From NCBI GenBank assembly GCA_910574345.1, contig CAJSZV010000001.1, forward strand, positions 353,127-417,126: a stretch of DNA of 64,000 nt. Direction: 5' to 3'. The position numbers and the translations under genes were made by a program. Each line of letters starts with the position of its first letter. The first letter of the stretch is position 1. Under the pieces are notes generated by a model. The model had not been told where the DNA came from. It made no database searches and saw only the letters and a program-made list of their open reading frames with translations. Of the stretch, positions 63,163 through 64,000 are shown one piece after another. Source of the DNA: Clostridiaceae bacterium. Lineage in GTDB: Bacteria; Bacillota; Clostridia; Lachnospirales; Lachnospiraceae.

Positions 63163-63411
63163 ATGAGAATTTTATTTGAACTTGGCGATCAATATGCAAA
63201 GGAGAGCAGCTGGAAAGATTTTGCCCTTTTAAAGCTTTGTTTATGTGCCATGGGCATTGTAATCGGGACAAAAGCTGCACCGAAACATAAGGAAACCATA
63301 GCAGGCATATCCATGGCAGTATTTATTGTAACCTATATTCCTCTTATGACAAAGGTTTTTAAAATCATACTGCGGGAACGCAGTGAAGCAAGGGCATCCG
63401 CGGAGAACTGA
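63163..63411 (+). CDS. Small membrane protein
   Basis: The 82-residue protein has one or two hydrophobic segments (LLKLCLCAMGIVIGTKAAPK and ISMAVFIVTYIPLMTKVFKI). AAGGAGG precedes the ATG. Annotated relatives are sometimes called permease of phosphate ABC transporters, a name without support here. It lies 35 bases after the preceding small gene. Confidence 0.65.
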   Translation: MRILFELGDQYAKESSWKDFALLKLCLCAMGIVIGTKAAPKHKETIAGISMAVFIVTYIPLMTKVFKIILRERSEARASAEN

Positions 63412-63450
63412 GAGAAACATCCGGTTGACAGACAGAAGGAGAAGCTCATT

Positions 63451-63558
63451 GTGCTTTCTATATTTTTCGGAGACATGCCGGAGGCCATTTACAGCCCGGT
63501 GGTGTATTTTAAATTATCGCAGACGGTGCTGCATTTGGACCAGAAATGGACCGGATAA
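63451..63558 (+). pseudogene. DUF4869-like N-terminal relic
   Basis: A GTG after GAAGGAGAAG opens LSIFFGDMPEAIYSPVVYFK, which resembles the start of DUF4869 proteins, and stops after 35 codons. The remainder of 63412-63737 shows no other gene. Confidence 0.45.
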
Positions 63559-63737
63559 TGAAGATTATAAGAAGAAGGCAAGGGATAGTCCAGAGGATTT
63601 TATTGAAAGCAGCAGGTTTTTTCACTTACCCATTTCCAAACCCCTCCAAACGTGATACAATAAGACCCATAGCAACAAGAATCAGTTGCCTGACATACCG
63701 CCATGGCGAAAGGGCCGGCGGAGGAAAGGAGAGTTTT

Positions 63738-64000
63738 ATGGATTATCAGAATATGAATCAGTATTACGGCGGAGCGTACGGGGCGGCGAAAGAATACGAG
63801 TCCTTAGAGAGGTACACGGCCAAGACCTTCGGCTGGATGTTTCTGGGGCTTATGACCACCTTCCTTATAGCCATAACCGGATACGCCACAGGCCTTGTGT
63901 TCTATGTGTTCGCTGTGCCTTACCTGATTTTTGCCCTCGGCATTGCGGAGATCGGGGTGGTGCTGTTTTTGTCGGCACGGATTACCAAGGTGTCCGTGGG
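63738..64000 (+). CDS. Bax inhibitor-1/YccA family protein, partial
   Basis: The gene runs off the window edge. It reads YESLERYTAKTFGWMFLGLM then TTFLIAITGYATG and GIAEIGVVLFLSARITK, the first membrane segments and signature of the BI-1 family of multi-pass proteins. AAAGGAGAG precedes the ATG. Confidence 0.85.
   Translation, partial: MDYQNMNQYYGGAYGAAKEYESLERYTAKTFGWMFLGLMTTFLIAITGYATGLVFYVFAVPYLIFALGIAEIGVVLFLSARITKVSV

Overview
The window reads as chromosome of a gut-type Lachnospiraceae/Clostridia bacterium. The grounds are moderate GC, strong AGGAGG-type ribosome sites, sugar and amino-acid ABC transporters with lipobox binding proteins, GH27 and GH32 glycosidases, LytTR and CdaR/PucR regulators, an Lsa-type ABC-F protein and many lineage-restricted paralogues. 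This assignment is inferred from gene content; no rRNA or tRNA gene was seen.

Layout. 1-5.1 kb holds a sugar-sensing cluster (two binding proteins, a NarL-type two-component pair, a HAD phosphatase). 5.2-8.5 kb has an AAA-ATPase-like/PD-(D/E)XK protein and a GH27 alpha-galactosidase followed by a zinc ribbon. 8.5-10.6 kb (minus) is an AgrC/LytTR two-component pair in which both genes are broken, the kinase by an in-frame amber codon and the regulator by a one-base frameshift. Two LytTR-type operator pairs flank a hairpin in the divergent promoter region. The operon they face (10.9-13.9 kb) encodes an RsbW-like ATPase, a secreted Glu/Ser/Thr-rich protein and a FecR-domain protein. 14.0-18.3 kb is a tandem array of Rpn-type PD-(D/E)XK nuclease genes, each behind a leader whose hairpins vary compensatorily; the third copy is decayed and its leader is interrupted by a broken IS4 transposase. 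18.3-19.6 kb is a retron reverse transcriptase with a candidate msr-msd region. 19.7-20.4 kb is a decayed ferredoxin gene.

20.5-28.2 kb carries an acyltransferase, a dicarboxylate/amino-acid symporter, and an amino-acid ABC operon with an M20 amidohydrolase and a YitT protein. A CdaR/PucR regulator (minus) is divergent from a peptide-catabolic operon (PepT-like peptidase, YfcC-type carrier, M20 amidohydrolase; 29.5-33.3 kb). 33.6-35.8 kb is an AT-rich XRE / ImmA-IrrE / PIN-like module followed by a phage terminase relic and a relic of yfcC. 36.9-42.7 kb is a complete fructan/sucrose locus (binding protein, two permeases, GH32, LacI), followed by an AraC regulator behind a 27-bp palindrome.

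44-59 kb is a long accessory region of poorly known, mostly plus-strand, tightly packed genes: small HTH proteins, TM2, DUF2786, three proteins with FliG-C-like segments, a metallophosphatase, a truncated AlbA_2/ATPase protein, a PD-(D/E)XK protein, paralogous unknown proteins, a winged-helix protein and an RNase J-like MBL protein. 59.1-61.0 kb is an AT-rich insert (HipA-fold kinase and RpiB-like protein) bracketed by the MBL gene and a relic of its 3' end. 61.0-62.8 kb is the Lsa-type ABC-F gene with a promoter, a three-codon upstream ORF and a terminator-like leader that looks like a ribosome-controlled attenuator. The window ends inside a Bax-inhibitor-1 gene.
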